Part shown: positions 8,995-17,786 of the stretch, piece by piece
Numbering within the stretch: position 1 is the stretch's first letter
Layout of the letters: every line of letters begins with the position of its first letter
DNA from: Parathalassolituus penaei
GTDB lineage: Bacteria; Pseudomonadota; Gammaproteobacteria; Pseudomonadales; Oceanobacteraceae
DNA: 64,000 nucleotides
Reading direction: 5' to 3'
Assembly (NCBI RefSeq): GCF_026626885.1
Contig: NZ_JAPNOA010000039.1
Location: forward strand, 124,001 to 188,000
The notes under the pieces: generated by a model
What the model was told of the DNA's origin: nothing
Databases searched by the model: none
What the model saw: the letters and a program-made list of their open reading frames with translations, nothing else
Position numbers and translations under genes: made by a program

Positions 8995-9576
8995 ATGAGA
9001 AAGCATCTGATCACTGCCACCCTGCTGTCGCTGCTGGCGGCGTGTTCGTCTTCTCCCGATAAGGAAGCGAAATACGAAAAAGAATGTGTCTTCGCCGATG
9101 GTTCTGGCGATGAAGCACCGCTGTGGGTGTGTGGTGCCCCACTGGACGGTGTGGAACTGAGCGCGGTTGGTTACTCCGACAAGTCCAACGCTGGCCCGAA
9201 CTTCATGAAACAGATGGCCGCCACCGCTGCCCGGGTTGAACTGGCGCAGATGATGAAGATCCAGGTTCAGAACATGATCAAACAATACGCCGAAACCACC
9301 GGCGTGTCGGATTCTGAAACCGTCGACAAGGTGAACTCGGTTACCACCAAACAAATCACCAACGAAAGCCTGAGCGGCACCCGCATTTACCGCCAGATGC
9401 TGACACCAACCGGTGGTATGGTAGTCGCTGTGGGTATTGATCCGGCCACCGCCGAGGCACTGGTCAAACAGGCCCTGCGTACTTCGATGAATAACGAACA
9501 GGCGTTGTGGCAGAAATTCCAGTCGAAGAAATCCTTCGACGAACTGGCGGAAGAAATCGCCCGTTCCAAAGAATAA
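8995..9576 (+). CDS. LPP20-family lipoprotein
   Basis: The signal peptide ends with the lipobox LLAAC (Cys17), so the protein should be lipidated and, with Ser following, sorted to the outer membrane. The mature part has the LPP20-type fold region: repeated N-x-F-M-K-Q-M and A-x-A-A-R-V-E-L-A-Q helices, then a beta segment SGTRIYRQMLTPTGGMVVAVGID. The role of this family is not known in most bacteria. It is followed by a hairpin and then by the transglutaminase-like gene in the same direction, so the two may be functionally linked. Confidence 0.8.
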   Translation: MRKHLITATLLSLLAACSSSPDKEAKYEKECVFADGSGDEAPLWVCGAPLDGVELSAVGYSDKSNAGPNFMKQMAATAARVELAQMMKIQVQNMIKQYAETTGVSDSETVDKVNSVTTKQITNESLSGTRIYRQMLTPTGGMVVAVGIDPATAEALVKQALRTSMNNEQALWQKFQSKKSFDELAEEIARSKE

Positions 9577-9602
9577 TCGTTCCGGGCACCCCGCCCAATT
9601 CT

Positions 9603-9630
9603 ACAAAAGCCGGTTTCGACCGGCTTTTGT
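9603..9630 (+). terminator. Hairpin between the lipoprotein and the transglutaminase-like gene
   Basis: ACAAAAGCCGG-TTTCGA-CCGGCTTTTGT is an 11-bp perfect stem. The T-run is only four bases long, so it may be a leaky terminator or attenuator. The next gene's AGGAGG lies 8 bases beyond it. Confidence 0.6.
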
Positions 9631-9648
9631 GCATTCAGGAGGCTCCCC

Positions 9649-11091
9649 ATGCGAATGCTGCCACTTGTACTGGGCATTCTGGTTTCCAGCAGCAGTTTTG
9701 CCGATAGCGACTATGACCGCTGGCTCAAACAGACCCGTACCGAATACAGCCAGTATCGGGAAGCCACCGACCGCGAGTTTGGGGATTTTCTGAAAGAAAG
9801 CTGGCAAGCCGTCGGGATGGAAGTCCCGCGCGAGCTGGATCGCACCCCGAAACCACGCAGCGTACCGGATGCACCGATCAGCGCCAGCGAGCCGATTACC
9901 AGCACTCCCACTGTTGTGATCGCCCCGCTGCCACAGGCCACCGAGCCGGTACTGGATACGATTCCCGATGAACCACAAGAGACCGTGCTGGCCGAAACCG
10001 CCCTGGTAAGGGTCGACTTTTTTGGTCATGCCCTGAATTTTGCCGTACCGACCAATCTCAACGATGGTTACCATGGCTCCCCCACTGGCAAGGGAATTGC
10101 TGCCTGGTGGAATAAACGCGCCGAAGTACCCTACAAGGATCTTGCCAACCAGATTAAAACCGAAGCCCGCCAGTTGCAGTTAAACGATTGGGGAACGGTA
10201 TTGCTGATACAGCATCTGGCAACCGCCATTCACAACGACTACAACAGTCAGGCTCTGCTCAGCTGGTATCTGGCCGTACGTTGTGGCTTTGATGCTCGTG
10301 TCGCCTACAACCAGAATATCTATCTGCTGCTGGCTTCGGAACAACCGCTTTATGGCATTACGTATCTGACAGTGAACAAACGCGCGTACTACGCTCTGGG
10401 TTACGCTGCAGATGGCCGTTACGACCCACCACGCGGCCGACTTTTCACTTACGAACGCCAGCACGAAAATGGCAAACAGGCACTCGACTTCAGCAATTCA
10501 GAACGTTTTGTGGCCGCAGGCAGAACAGAAATGCGCAATCTCGATTTCAGCTTCAACGGCTCCTCTCACTCGATCCAGCTGCGTATTCACCAGCAAGCGG
10601 CAGCCTACCTGAATCTGTACCCACAACTCGATCTGTCTTATTACATTGAGGCAGGCTTACCGATGGATCTTGGCCGTGATCTGCTGAACCAACTCAAGCC
10701 GCTGGTCGCAGGCAAATCCGAGCTGGAAGCCGTGAACCTGCTGTTACGTTTCACCCAGACCGCCTTTGCCTATGAAACCGATGAACAACAGTTCGGCCGA
10801 GAGAACTACCTGTTCCCGCTGGAGACCCTGTATTTCCGGGCTTCCGACTGCGAGGATCGCACCATTCTGTTCAGCTGGCTGGTGAAAAATCTGTTGCAAC
10901 TGGACGTCGCATTGGTGACATGGCCCGGCCATGTGGCCGCCGCCGTGGCATTCCACGGCAATGTCGACGGTCAAGGCTGGACAGTTGGCGGTAAACGTTA
11001 TGTCATTGCCGACCCGACCTATATCAACGCCAATGCCGGTTACAGCATGCCACAGTTCGCCACCGCGAAACCCGCTGTCCAACCTATTTGA
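9649..11091 (+). CDS. Exported transglutaminase-like protein of unknown function
   Basis: A 480-residue protein with a signal peptide (cleavage near SSSSFADS), a Pro-rich linker (about 65-115), and a C-terminal papain/transglutaminase-like core. The likely catalytic triad is Cys in ASDCEDRTILFSWLV, His in WPGHVAAAVAF and Asp in VIADPTY. It therefore probably acts on peptide or amide bonds in the periplasm. I do not recognise a characterised member. The start has a perfect AGGAGG. The upstream gene encodes an LPP20-like lipoprotein in the same orientation. Confidence 0.75.
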   Translation: MRMLPLVLGILVSSSSFADSDYDRWLKQTRTEYSQYREATDREFGDFLKESWQAVGMEVPRELDRTPKPRSVPDAPISASEPITSTPTVVIAPLPQATEPVLDTIPDEPQETVLAETALVRVDFFGHALNFAVPTNLNDGYHGSPTGKGIAAWWNKRAEVPYKDLANQIKTEARQLQLNDWGTVLLIQHLATAIHNDYNSQALLSWYLAVRCGFDARVAYNQNIYLLLASEQPLYGITYLTVNKRAYYALGYAADGRYDPPRGRLFTYERQHENGKQALDFSNSERFVAAGRTEMRNLDFSFNGSSHSIQLRIHQQAAAYLNLYPQLDLSYYIEAGLPMDLGRDLLNQLKPLVAGKSELEAVNLLLRFTQTAFAYETDEQQFGRENYLFPLETLYFRASDCEDRTILFSWLVKNLLQLDVALVTWPGHVAAAVAFHGNVDGQGWTVGGKRYVIADPTYINANAGYSMPQFATAKPAVQPI

Positions 11092-11117
11092 CGACCTTGC
11101 CCGGAGAGAAGCGAACC

Positions 11118-11765
11118 ATGGCTCTTGTCAAAACCATCGTGCCGGTAACGGCCTTTATGCAGAACTGCACCATCCTCATGTGTGAGGAAACCCGTGCCGC
11201 TGCCATTGTTGATCCCGGTGGTGATGTTGCCCGTATCCGTGCCGCCCTCGACAAACTGGGTGCCCGTCCGCAGAAAATCCTGCTGACCCACGCCCACATC
11301 GACCACGCCGGTGGCACCGCCGAACTGGCACGCCAGCTCAGTATTCCGGTGGAAGGCCCACATCCGGACGACCAGTTCTGGATTGATGCCCTGCCGGAGC
11401 AATCACGTATGTTCGGTTTTCCACAGGTTGAATCCTTCACGCCGGACCGCTGGCTGGCCGATGGTGACCAGATTACCGTTGGCAACGTCAGCATGAACGT
11501 TATCCACTGCCCGGGTCACACCCCTGGTCACGTGGTATTCCACCAGCCGGAACAGAAACTGGCCATGGTCGGCGACGTATTGTTTAACGGTTCGATAGGC
11601 CGTACCGACTTCCCACGTGGCAACCATGCCGACCTCGTACACTCGATTCGTGAAAAGCTGTTCCCGCTTGGTGATGACGTGGTGTTTGTACCTGGCCACG
11701 GCCCGGAATCCACCTTTGGCCATGAACGCCGGAGCAACCCTTTTGTGGCGGATCGCCGCGGCTGA
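11118..11765 (+). CDS. gloC: Metallo-beta-lactamase-fold hydrolase, GloC/YcbL type (glyoxalase II)
   Basis: The zinc-binding THAHIDHAGG motif, a second His in HCPGHTPGH, Asp in MVGDVLFNGSIGRTDFP and His in VPGHGPESTFGHER give the complete di-metal site of the MBL fold. At 215 residues it matches E. coli YcbL/GloC, a type II glyoxalase that hydrolyses S-lactoylglutathione. ATG 11118 is preceded by GGAGAGAAG. A TTG 30 bases upstream is less likely. It is tightly followed by menA. Confidence 0.85.
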   Translation: MALVKTIVPVTAFMQNCTILMCEETRAAAIVDPGGDVARIRAALDKLGARPQKILLTHAHIDHAGGTAELARQLSIPVEGPHPDDQFWIDALPEQSRMFGFPQVESFTPDRWLADGDQITVGNVSMNVIHCPGHTPGHVVFHQPEQKLAMVGDVLFNGSIGRTDFPRGNHADLVHSIREKLFPLGDDVVFVPGHGPESTFGHERRSNPFVADRRG

Positions 11766-11783
11766 GTCATGACGGAAGCATTA

Positions 11784-12659
11784 ATGACGATTAACAAGAC
11801 CACCGCATGGATGCTGGCGGCACGCCCGCGCACATTGCCGGCCGCGCTGGCGCCGATTCTGCTCAGTCAGAGTCTGGCACTCAGCCATGAGAACTTCTCT
11901 GTCACCCTCGCCCTGCTGATTCTGGTGTGTGCGCTGTCGCTGCAGATTGCGGTGAATATCGCCAATGACCTGTTCGACTTCCAGAACGGCATCGACGATC
12001 CCGACCGCCTTGGCCCGCCGCGTGCAGCCCAATCCGGCTGGTTAACCGTATCGGAACTGAAAACCGGCCTGCTGCTGGCATTGCTGGTATCCCTGATCAG
12101 CGGCATTGGCCTAATCGCCTGCGGCGGCTGGATCTTTGCGGTACTGGGGGTGCTGAGTATCGGTGCCGCGCTGGCCTACAGCGCTGGCCCGCTGCCACTG
12201 GCGTCCAATGCGCTGGGAGAAATCACGGTCTTCCTGTTTTTTGGCCTGCTGGCGGTGCTGGGCAGTTATTACCTGCAAACCACCAAACTGAGCTGGTCGG
12301 CCTGGATCGCCGCCATTCAGATGGGCAGCCTCACCGCCGCCATTATGCTGGTCAACAACCTGCGTGATATTCCCACCGACAGCCGTGCTGGCAAACGCAC
12401 TCTGGCGGTGAAACTCGGAACCGATAACAGCCGCCATCTGTATTACGGCCTGCTGTTGCTACCGTTTGGACTGTTGCTGCTCGACAGCAGCACCCACACC
12501 AGTCTGGCCTGGATGGCGTTGTTACCAACGATTGTGATGATTCGCATCCTGTCGGACCGTCATGGCCGGGTACTGAACCGTCAGCTGGCACAGACCGCAC
12601 TGCTGTGTCTGGTGTTTTCGGTATTACGCTCGCTGGATATATGGATCAGCCTGCTGTAA
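11784..12659 (+). CDS. menA: 1,4-dihydroxy-2-naphthoate polyprenyltransferase
   Basis: A UbiA-superfamily membrane prenyltransferase of menaquinone synthesis. The first Asp-rich motif is NDLFDFQNGIDDPDR followed by GPPRA, and the second is NNLRDIPTDSRAGKRTL. Eight or nine hydrophobic segments fit the fold. ATG 11784 has GGAAG upstream; an in-frame ATG 15 bases earlier is possible. No other men genes are nearby, so the organism presumably carries them elsewhere or this enzyme serves another quinone. Confidence 0.85.
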   Translation: MTINKTTAWMLAARPRTLPAALAPILLSQSLALSHENFSVTLALLILVCALSLQIAVNIANDLFDFQNGIDDPDRLGPPRAAQSGWLTVSELKTGLLLALLVSLISGIGLIACGGWIFAVLGVLSIGAALAYSAGPLPLASNALGEITVFLFFGLLAVLGSYYLQTTKLSWSAWIAAIQMGSLTAAIMLVNNLRDIPTDSRAGKRTLAVKLGTDNSRHLYYGLLLLPFGLLLLDSSTHTSLAWMALLPTIVMIRILSDRHGRVLNRQLAQTALLCLVFSVLRSLDIWISLL

Positions 12660-12763
12660 GTCGTTGGCCACCGGCGTAATCACGGCGGTGGCCAGAACCG
12701 GTTTTCAGCCCTGAGCTGGCGCTCATGCCCGGTTGCCAACGCGGAATAGCGGAATAACAGGCA

Positions 12764-12792
12764 TAAAAAAACCCGCCGGAGCGGGTTTTTTT
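12764..12792. terminator. Bidirectional terminator between menA and rpmE
   Basis: AACCCGC-CGGA-GCGGGTT flanked by A-run and T-run. It serves two convergent genes. Confidence 0.9.
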
Positions 12793-12815
12793 CAGCGCAG
12801 AGGCCGGAGCAACAA

Positions 12816-13028
12816 TTACTTGCTGCTGAAACCACCGAAACGCTTCTTGAAGCGATCGATACGGCCGCCAGTGTCTACCACTTTCTGCTTACCAGTGTAG
12901 AACGGGTGGCAAGCTGAGCACACGTCCAGGTACATGGTGCCTGGCTTGGTAGAACGGGTGTTGATCACGTTGCCGCATGAGCAGGTTGCGGTCAGCACTT
13001 CGTAATTTGGGTGAATGTCTTTTTGCAT
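12816..13028 (-). CDS. rpmE: 50S ribosomal protein L31, zinc-binding type
   Basis: A 70-residue ribosomal protein starting [11 protein letters not shown]. The zinc ribbon is intact: CSC near residue 16 and CSAC near 37, marking the Zn-containing paralogue (RpmE rather than RpmE2/YkgM). It ends [12 protein letters not shown]. The ATG at 13028 gives the family N-terminus. Confidence 0.96.
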   Translation of the reverse strand: MQKDIHPNYEVLTATCSCGNVINTRSTKPGTMYLDVCSACHPFYTGKQKVVDTGGRIDRFKKRFGGFSSK

Positions 13029-13186
13029 GACAAACCTCGGTTGCTTCACGCCGCCACCGCCGGAAACCGTCGGCACCGCGTTACTGATTTAAGTAAAAGT
13101 CACCATCCGGGCTCACCTGAACAAGGCTTGCACAGACAATAAGGACGCGCATAATACCAGACACCTGACCTTCAGCAAGTTTTTTC

Positions 13187-15412
13187 ATGTCCTTTTTTGT
13201 GGTGAAAGTGGCCGTGCCGGTGCCGTTACGGCGCCTGTTTGACTACCTTCCGGCGCCTTCCGACCAGCAGAGTAATTACCTGCCTGGCCAACGTGTGCGC
13301 GTCAATTTTGCCAACCAGCTGCTGACCGGAATTGTGGTCGGCACCGCCACCAGCACCGATGTGCCCGAAGGCAAATTACGCCCTCTGCTGGAACGCCTCG
13401 ACACCGCACCACTGCTCGATCAGGAACTGCTGGCGTTTGGCCAGTGGCTGGCACGTTATTACCACCACAACGTTGGCGAGTTTTACGACCTGATGATCCC
13501 GGCGCTGTTGCGGCGCGGTAGCAACCTCGATGAAGCCTGCGAACGTCACTGGACCCGAATTCCTCCGGCAGATGAGCCACAAACCCTGCGTGGCAGTCGC
13601 CAGCTGGCCCTGTGGCAGCGCTTTTGTGAACAACCAGGCTGGCCACACCATGAACTCACCGCCGCCGGTTTTACCCTCGCCCAGATCAAGGCACTGGCCG
13701 AACGTGAACTGATCCGGGAAGAAGCCTCTATTCCGCTGCCACCGGCAGGCTCTGGCGACCAATCACCGCTGCCGTTAAACGACCAGCAGCAGCAGGCACT
13801 CGACCGCATTCGCAGTGGACTGGACCGTTTTGCTGTGTGGCTGCTGGAAGGGATTACCGGCTCCGGCAAAACCGAGGTGTATCTGCAACTGATGGCCGAT
13901 GTGCTGGCCAAGGGTCAGCAGGTGATGGTGCTGGTGCCGGAAATCGGCCTGACCCCCCAGACCGTCCAGCGTTTCCGCCGTCGTTTTGCCGAACCCGTGG
14001 TGGTAATGCACTCCGGTCTTAATGACCGTGAACGCTTGCAAGCCTGGGAACTGTGTCGCCAGGGTCAGGCCCGTATCCTGATTGGCACCCGCTCGGCGAT
14101 TTTTACCCCGCTACCAGAGCTGGGGCTGATTATTCTCGATGAAGAACACGACGCCTCGTTCAAACAGCAGGATGGCGTGCGGTACTCCGCCCGCGATGCG
14201 GCGCTGGTGCGCGCCAGCAAACGCCAGATTCCGGTAGTACTGGGCTCGGCAACACCGTCGCTGGAGACTCTGCACAATGCCCTGACAGGGCGTTACCAGC
14301 ATTTGCGTCTGACCCGCCGCGCCGGTCTGTCACGACCACCGGGCATGAAGTTGCACAGCATCCTGCACCAGCCGCTCAGCGCCGGTCTGGCCCAGCCTGT
14401 GATTGCCGCCATCCAGAAACATCTGGAACAGCAGCAACAGGTGCTGGTGTTCCTTAACCGCCGGGGTTTTGCGCCGCTGTTTGCCTGCCCGGACTGCGGC
14501 TGGATGGCCGAATGCCGCCGTTGTGATGCCCGCCTGACTCTGCACCAGAACCCGCCGCACCTGCATTGCCACCACTGCGACTACCAGCAGGGGATTCCCG
14601 GCTTCTGCCCGCATTGCCACAGTGACCGGGTCCAGGCGCTGGGTCAGGGCACCGAGCGTTTGCAGGAAAGCCTGCTGCGCCTGTTCCCGGATGTACCGTT
14701 AACCCGCATCGACCGCGATACCGCCCGCACCCGCAACGCCTTTGATGAATTACTGGCCGAGATCCACCAGCCCGGTGCCCGCCTGCTGGTCGGCACCCAG
14801 ATGCTGGCCAAGGGCCATCACTTTCCGGCGGTGACACTGGTGGTGGTGCTGGATGCCGACGCCGGTCTGTTCAGTGCCGATTTCCGTGGCATGGAACACA
14901 CCGCCCAGCTGATCCTGCAGGTGGCAGGCCGTGCCGGTCGCGAAGAAACCCCCGGTGAAGTCTGGATTCAGACCTTCTACGCCGATCACCCGCAGCTCAA
15001 TATGCTGATCAACGACGGTTATCACGCGCTGGCCCTGTCGATTCTGCAGGAGCGCCAGCGCCAGACCCTGCCGCCATTCAGCCATATGGTGATGTTACGC
15101 GCCGAAGCGGCCGACCGGCCGATGGCGGAACAGCTGCTGCAGCAGGCACGTCAGTTCCTGCAAAACCCGCAACAGCCGTGGAATCGCCAGCACGACAACC
15201 CGTTACTGGGCAGCCCGCTGGTCTTGCTGGGGCCGGTTCCGGCCATTATGGAACGCCGCGCCGGACGCTTCCGCCAGCAGCTACAGCTCTACAGCCCCGA
15301 CCGCGCACGCCTGCATTCAGCACTCGACCCACTGGTGGATTATCTGCACAGCCTCAAGGGAATGAACCGGGTGCGCTGGCACCTCGACGTTGATCCAGTG
15401 GACTGTATTTGA
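13187..15412 (+). CDS. priA: Primosomal protein N', replication restart helicase PriA
   Basis: This superfamily 2 3'-5' helicase reloads the replisome at collapsed forks. The 741 residues include the 3'-DNA-binding domain (about 1-110), Walker A GITGSGKTEVY (about 223), the DEEHD box, the zinc-binding insert with CPDCGWMAECRRC and CHHC/CPHC pairs (about 435-480), and the helicase motif QVAGRAGR. Divergent from rpmE, the usual arrangement in gammaproteobacteria. Confidence 0.96.
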   Translation: MSFFVVKVAVPVPLRRLFDYLPAPSDQQSNYLPGQRVRVNFANQLLTGIVVGTATSTDVPEGKLRPLLERLDTAPLLDQELLAFGQWLARYYHHNVGEFYDLMIPALLRRGSNLDEACERHWTRIPPADEPQTLRGSRQLALWQRFCEQPGWPHHELTAAGFTLAQIKALAERELIREEASIPLPPAGSGDQSPLPLNDQQQQALDRIRSGLDRFAVWLLEGITGSGKTEVYLQLMADVLAKGQQVMVLVPEIGLTPQTVQRFRRRFAEPVVVMHSGLNDRERLQAWELCRQGQARILIGTRSAIFTPLPELGLIILDEEHDASFKQQDGVRYSARDAALVRASKRQIPVVLGSATPSLETLHNALTGRYQHLRLTRRAGLSRPPGMKLHSILHQPLSAGLAQPVIAAIQKHLEQQQQVLVFLNRRGFAPLFACPDCGWMAECRRCDARLTLHQNPPHLHCHHCDYQQGIPGFCPHCHSDRVQALGQGTERLQESLLRLFPDVPLTRIDRDTARTRNAFDELLAEIHQPGARLLVGTQMLAKGHHFPAVTLVVVLDADAGLFSADFRGMEHTAQLILQVAGRAGREETPGEVWIQTFYADHPQLNMLINDGYHALALSILQERQRQTLPPFSHMVMLRAEAADRPMAEQLLQQARQFLQNPQQPWNRQHDNPLLGSPLVLLGPVPAIMERRAGRFRQQLQLYSPDRARLHSALDPLVDYLHSLKGMNRVRWHLDVDPVDCI

Positions 15413-15445
15413 AGAGACCCGCTGACGGGCCCTGAATCAAAACAG

Positions 15446-15490
15446 ACAGAAAGAAAACGAACAGAAAGAAAACGAACAGAAAGAAAACAG
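15446..15490. repeat. Three tandem 15-bp repeats
   Basis: Unit ACAGAAAGAAAACGA repeated at 15446, 15461 and 15476, the last ending in CAG. It lies in the convergent gap between priA and the small membrane protein gene. No terminator stem is visible there. Confidence 0.85.
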
Positions 15491-15552
15491 ACAGGGAAAA
15501 TCCGAACATGACGCCTGAACCACAGCGGTTCAGGCGCTAACAACCGCACAGA

Positions 15553-15837
15553 TCAGGCCCGCGCCAACCGCCACCGCGCCAGCGACGGCACCGTCAGGCC
15601 CGCCATCAGAGCAATAATCACCATCAGCAGGGTCAGCTGATGCATCAGCTCCGGCAGAAACGCCACCCGCTCCAGCCCGTAACCCAGCACCGCCAGACTC
15701 AGGGTCACGGCAAAATACTCAGCGATCAGCCGCACCCGCTGCAGCGCCTCACCACTGCCCTGCACCAGCCAGCGCAGCAGCAACAATGACGACATCAGAA
15801 ACAGACCGATTACCACCACATCCAGCCACATCATCAT
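15553..15837 (-). CDS. Small membrane protein, unknown
   Basis: About 94 residues beginning MMMWLDVVVIGLF and containing three hydrophobic segments (about 5-24, 37-55, 62-84), with an amphipathic stretch RLIAEYFAVT between the first two. It ends in basic residues WRLARA. Three consecutive ATGs occur; the first, with AGGGAAG upstream, is taken as the start. I recognise no family. It is convergent with priA and divergent from the GMC oxidoreductase. Confidence 0.55.
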   Translation of the reverse strand: MMMWLDVVVIGLFLMSSLLLLRWLVQGSGEALQRVRLIAEYFAVTLSLAVLGYGLERVAFLPELMHQLTLLMVIIALMAGLTVPSLARWRLARA

Positions 15838-16130
15838 CCCAACACTTCCCTTGAATCGTTTGCTGTTTCCGGGGTTCACAGCCCCGGCCCATACCCTATC
15901 GGGACAGCCTTGCTCGGGGTACGGCAGGATTATTGGCCGAACCTCGCTTACCTGCCAGTCAGACCTTTCGATCAGATCACAATTCCAGCAACAAAGAACA
16001 GATTGGCCAATTGGGCCAGAGCCACGGCATGACACAGACTGCCCTCTGGCTGGCACACAACGCCAAGAGTCAGCCTCAGACGCAGTAGTTAAATCGACCC
16101 GATCCCGACACAACAGAATCGAGGTTAACG

Positions 16131-17786
16131 ATGTCGAGCGCAGAATTTGATTACGTGATTGCCGGTGCAGGCTCCGCTGGCTGTGTGGTAGCAACCCGAC
16201 TGGTACAGGCTGGCCACAGCGTGCTGCTGCTGGAAGCCGGTGAAAAAGACGACAGCCTGTTTCACAAGATTCCCGCCACCGTGGTGAAAGTGTTCCAGCA
16301 GAAATCCTGGCCTTACATGACCCTGCCCCAAGCCGAATGTAACAACCGTTCGATGCTGATTGCCCAGGGCAAGGTGCTGGGCGGCGGCAGCTCGGTGAAC
16401 GGCATGATCTACATTCGTGGTCAGCGTCAGGACTACGACGACTGGGCCCGCGACTGGGGCTGCGACGGCTGGGCCTATGAAGACGTACTGCCCTTCTTCC
16501 GCCGCTGCGAAGCCAACGAAAGCCTCGGCGATCGTTATCACGGCGAAACCGGCCCGGTGCACATCGGCGAAAACCGTTACCGCCATCCATTAACCCAGGC
16601 CTGTATTCGTGCCTGTGAACAGATGGGCCTGCCCTACACCAACGACTTCAACGGTGCGTCCCAGCAAGGCACCGGTTTTTACCAGACCAACATCAAAAAC
16701 GGCGAACGCCAGAGCACCTCCCAGACCTATCTGAAAAGCCTGACGGGGAATCCCAAACTGACCGTCATCACCCACGCGCTGGTGCACAAGGTCTGTCTGG
16801 ATAACAGCGCCAGCAAGGCCACCGGCGTGCAGTATTCAGTGAAAGGCGGCGCGGTGGTGGAAGCCAAAGCCCGCAAGGAAGTGATTGTCAGCGCCGGGGC
16901 GTTTGGCAGCCCGAAAATCCTGCTGTTGTCCGGTATTGGCCCGAGCCAGCACCTCAAGGACAAAGGTATCCAGCCGCTGCATGACCTGCCGGTGGGCAAA
17001 AACTTCCACGACCACCAGCACATGTCGATTAACGCAACGACCAAGGACAACATCTCGATCTACGAGGAAGACAAGGGCTTCAGCGCCGTCAAACACATGC
17101 TGCAATGGCTGTGGACCCGCTCCGGCCTGATGACCTCCAACATTCTCGAAGGCGGTGCCTTTATTGCGACCGACGGCAGCGACCGCCCGGATGTGCAGTT
17201 CCACTTCCTGCCGTTGCTCGACAACTTCGACAACACACCCGGCGAAAAACCGGAAGCCGAAGCGCATGGTGTATCCATCAAGGTTGGCCACCTGCGTTCC
17301 AAATCCCGTGGTGAAGTGCGTCTGCTGAGCAGCAACCCGGCTGATCTGGTCGAGATCGACGCGCAAATCCTGTCGCACCCGGACGACCTCAAAAATCAGG
17401 TACGTGCGGTCAAAACCGCCCTCACCGCCATGGAACAACCGGCCCTCAAACGCCTCATCAAACGGGTGATCGAGCCGGACAACATCAGCATCAACGACGA
17501 CAAAGCGCTGGAAACCTTTGTGCGCCAGAACATCAAGACCGTCTACCACCCCGGTGGCACCTGCAAACTCGGCCAGAACCCACAGGACTCGGTGGTCGAC
17601 CTGCAACTGCGGGTACACGGTGTGCCCAACCTGCGGGTGATCGATATGTCGATCTGTCCACAGGTGCCGAGCGGCAACACCAACGCCGTCGCCATGATGA
17701 TTGGTGAACGGGGTGCCGACCTGATTCTTCACCCTGAAAACTTCCAACGCCAGCCGTCCACCACCCGGGAGACCCTGTATGTCTGA
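16131..17786 (+). CDS. GMC-family FAD alcohol dehydrogenase/oxidase
   Basis: A 551-residue glucose-methanol-choline oxidoreductase. It has the N-terminal FAD motif GAGSAG, the GMC signature around GKVLGGGSSVNGMIYIRG, and the C-terminal catalytic His region YHPGGTCKLG with Asn in NTNAVAMM. It resembles choline dehydrogenase, but a betA of different sequence lies at 63.7 kb beside choline uptake genes. Its operon partner is an arylacetaldehyde-type dehydrogenase whose ATG overlaps this stop by 8 bases, so its substrate is probably a primary (possibly aryl) alcohol oxidised to the aldehyde. Substrate is inference. Confidence 0.85.
   Translation: MSSAEFDYVIAGAGSAGCVVATRLVQAGHSVLLLEAGEKDDSLFHKIPATVVKVFQQKSWPYMTLPQAECNNRSMLIAQGKVLGGGSSVNGMIYIRGQRQDYDDWARDWGCDGWAYEDVLPFFRRCEANESLGDRYHGETGPVHIGENRYRHPLTQACIRACEQMGLPYTNDFNGASQQGTGFYQTNIKNGERQSTSQTYLKSLTGNPKLTVITHALVHKVCLDNSASKATGVQYSVKGGAVVEAKARKEVIVSAGAFGSPKILLLSGIGPSQHLKDKGIQPLHDLPVGKNFHDHQHMSINATTKDNISIYEEDKGFSAVKHMLQWLWTRSGLMTSNILEGGAFIATDGSDRPDVQFHFLPLLDNFDNTPGEKPEAEAHGVSIKVGHLRSKSRGEVRLLSSNPADLVEIDAQILSHPDDLKNQVRAVKTALTAMEQPALKRLIKRVIEPDNISINDDKALETFVRQNIKTVYHPGGTCKLGQNPQDSVVDLQLRVHGVPNLRVIDMSICPQVPSGNTNAVAMMIGERGADLILHPENFQRQPSTTRETLYV

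Noticed and set aside
16131-17786. Calling this gene betA
   Set aside because: A second GMC gene with the ESAYHPSC-type choline dehydrogenase C-terminus lies beside choXWV at 63.7 kb; this one is coupled to a FeaB-like ALDH and FeaR-like regulator instead.
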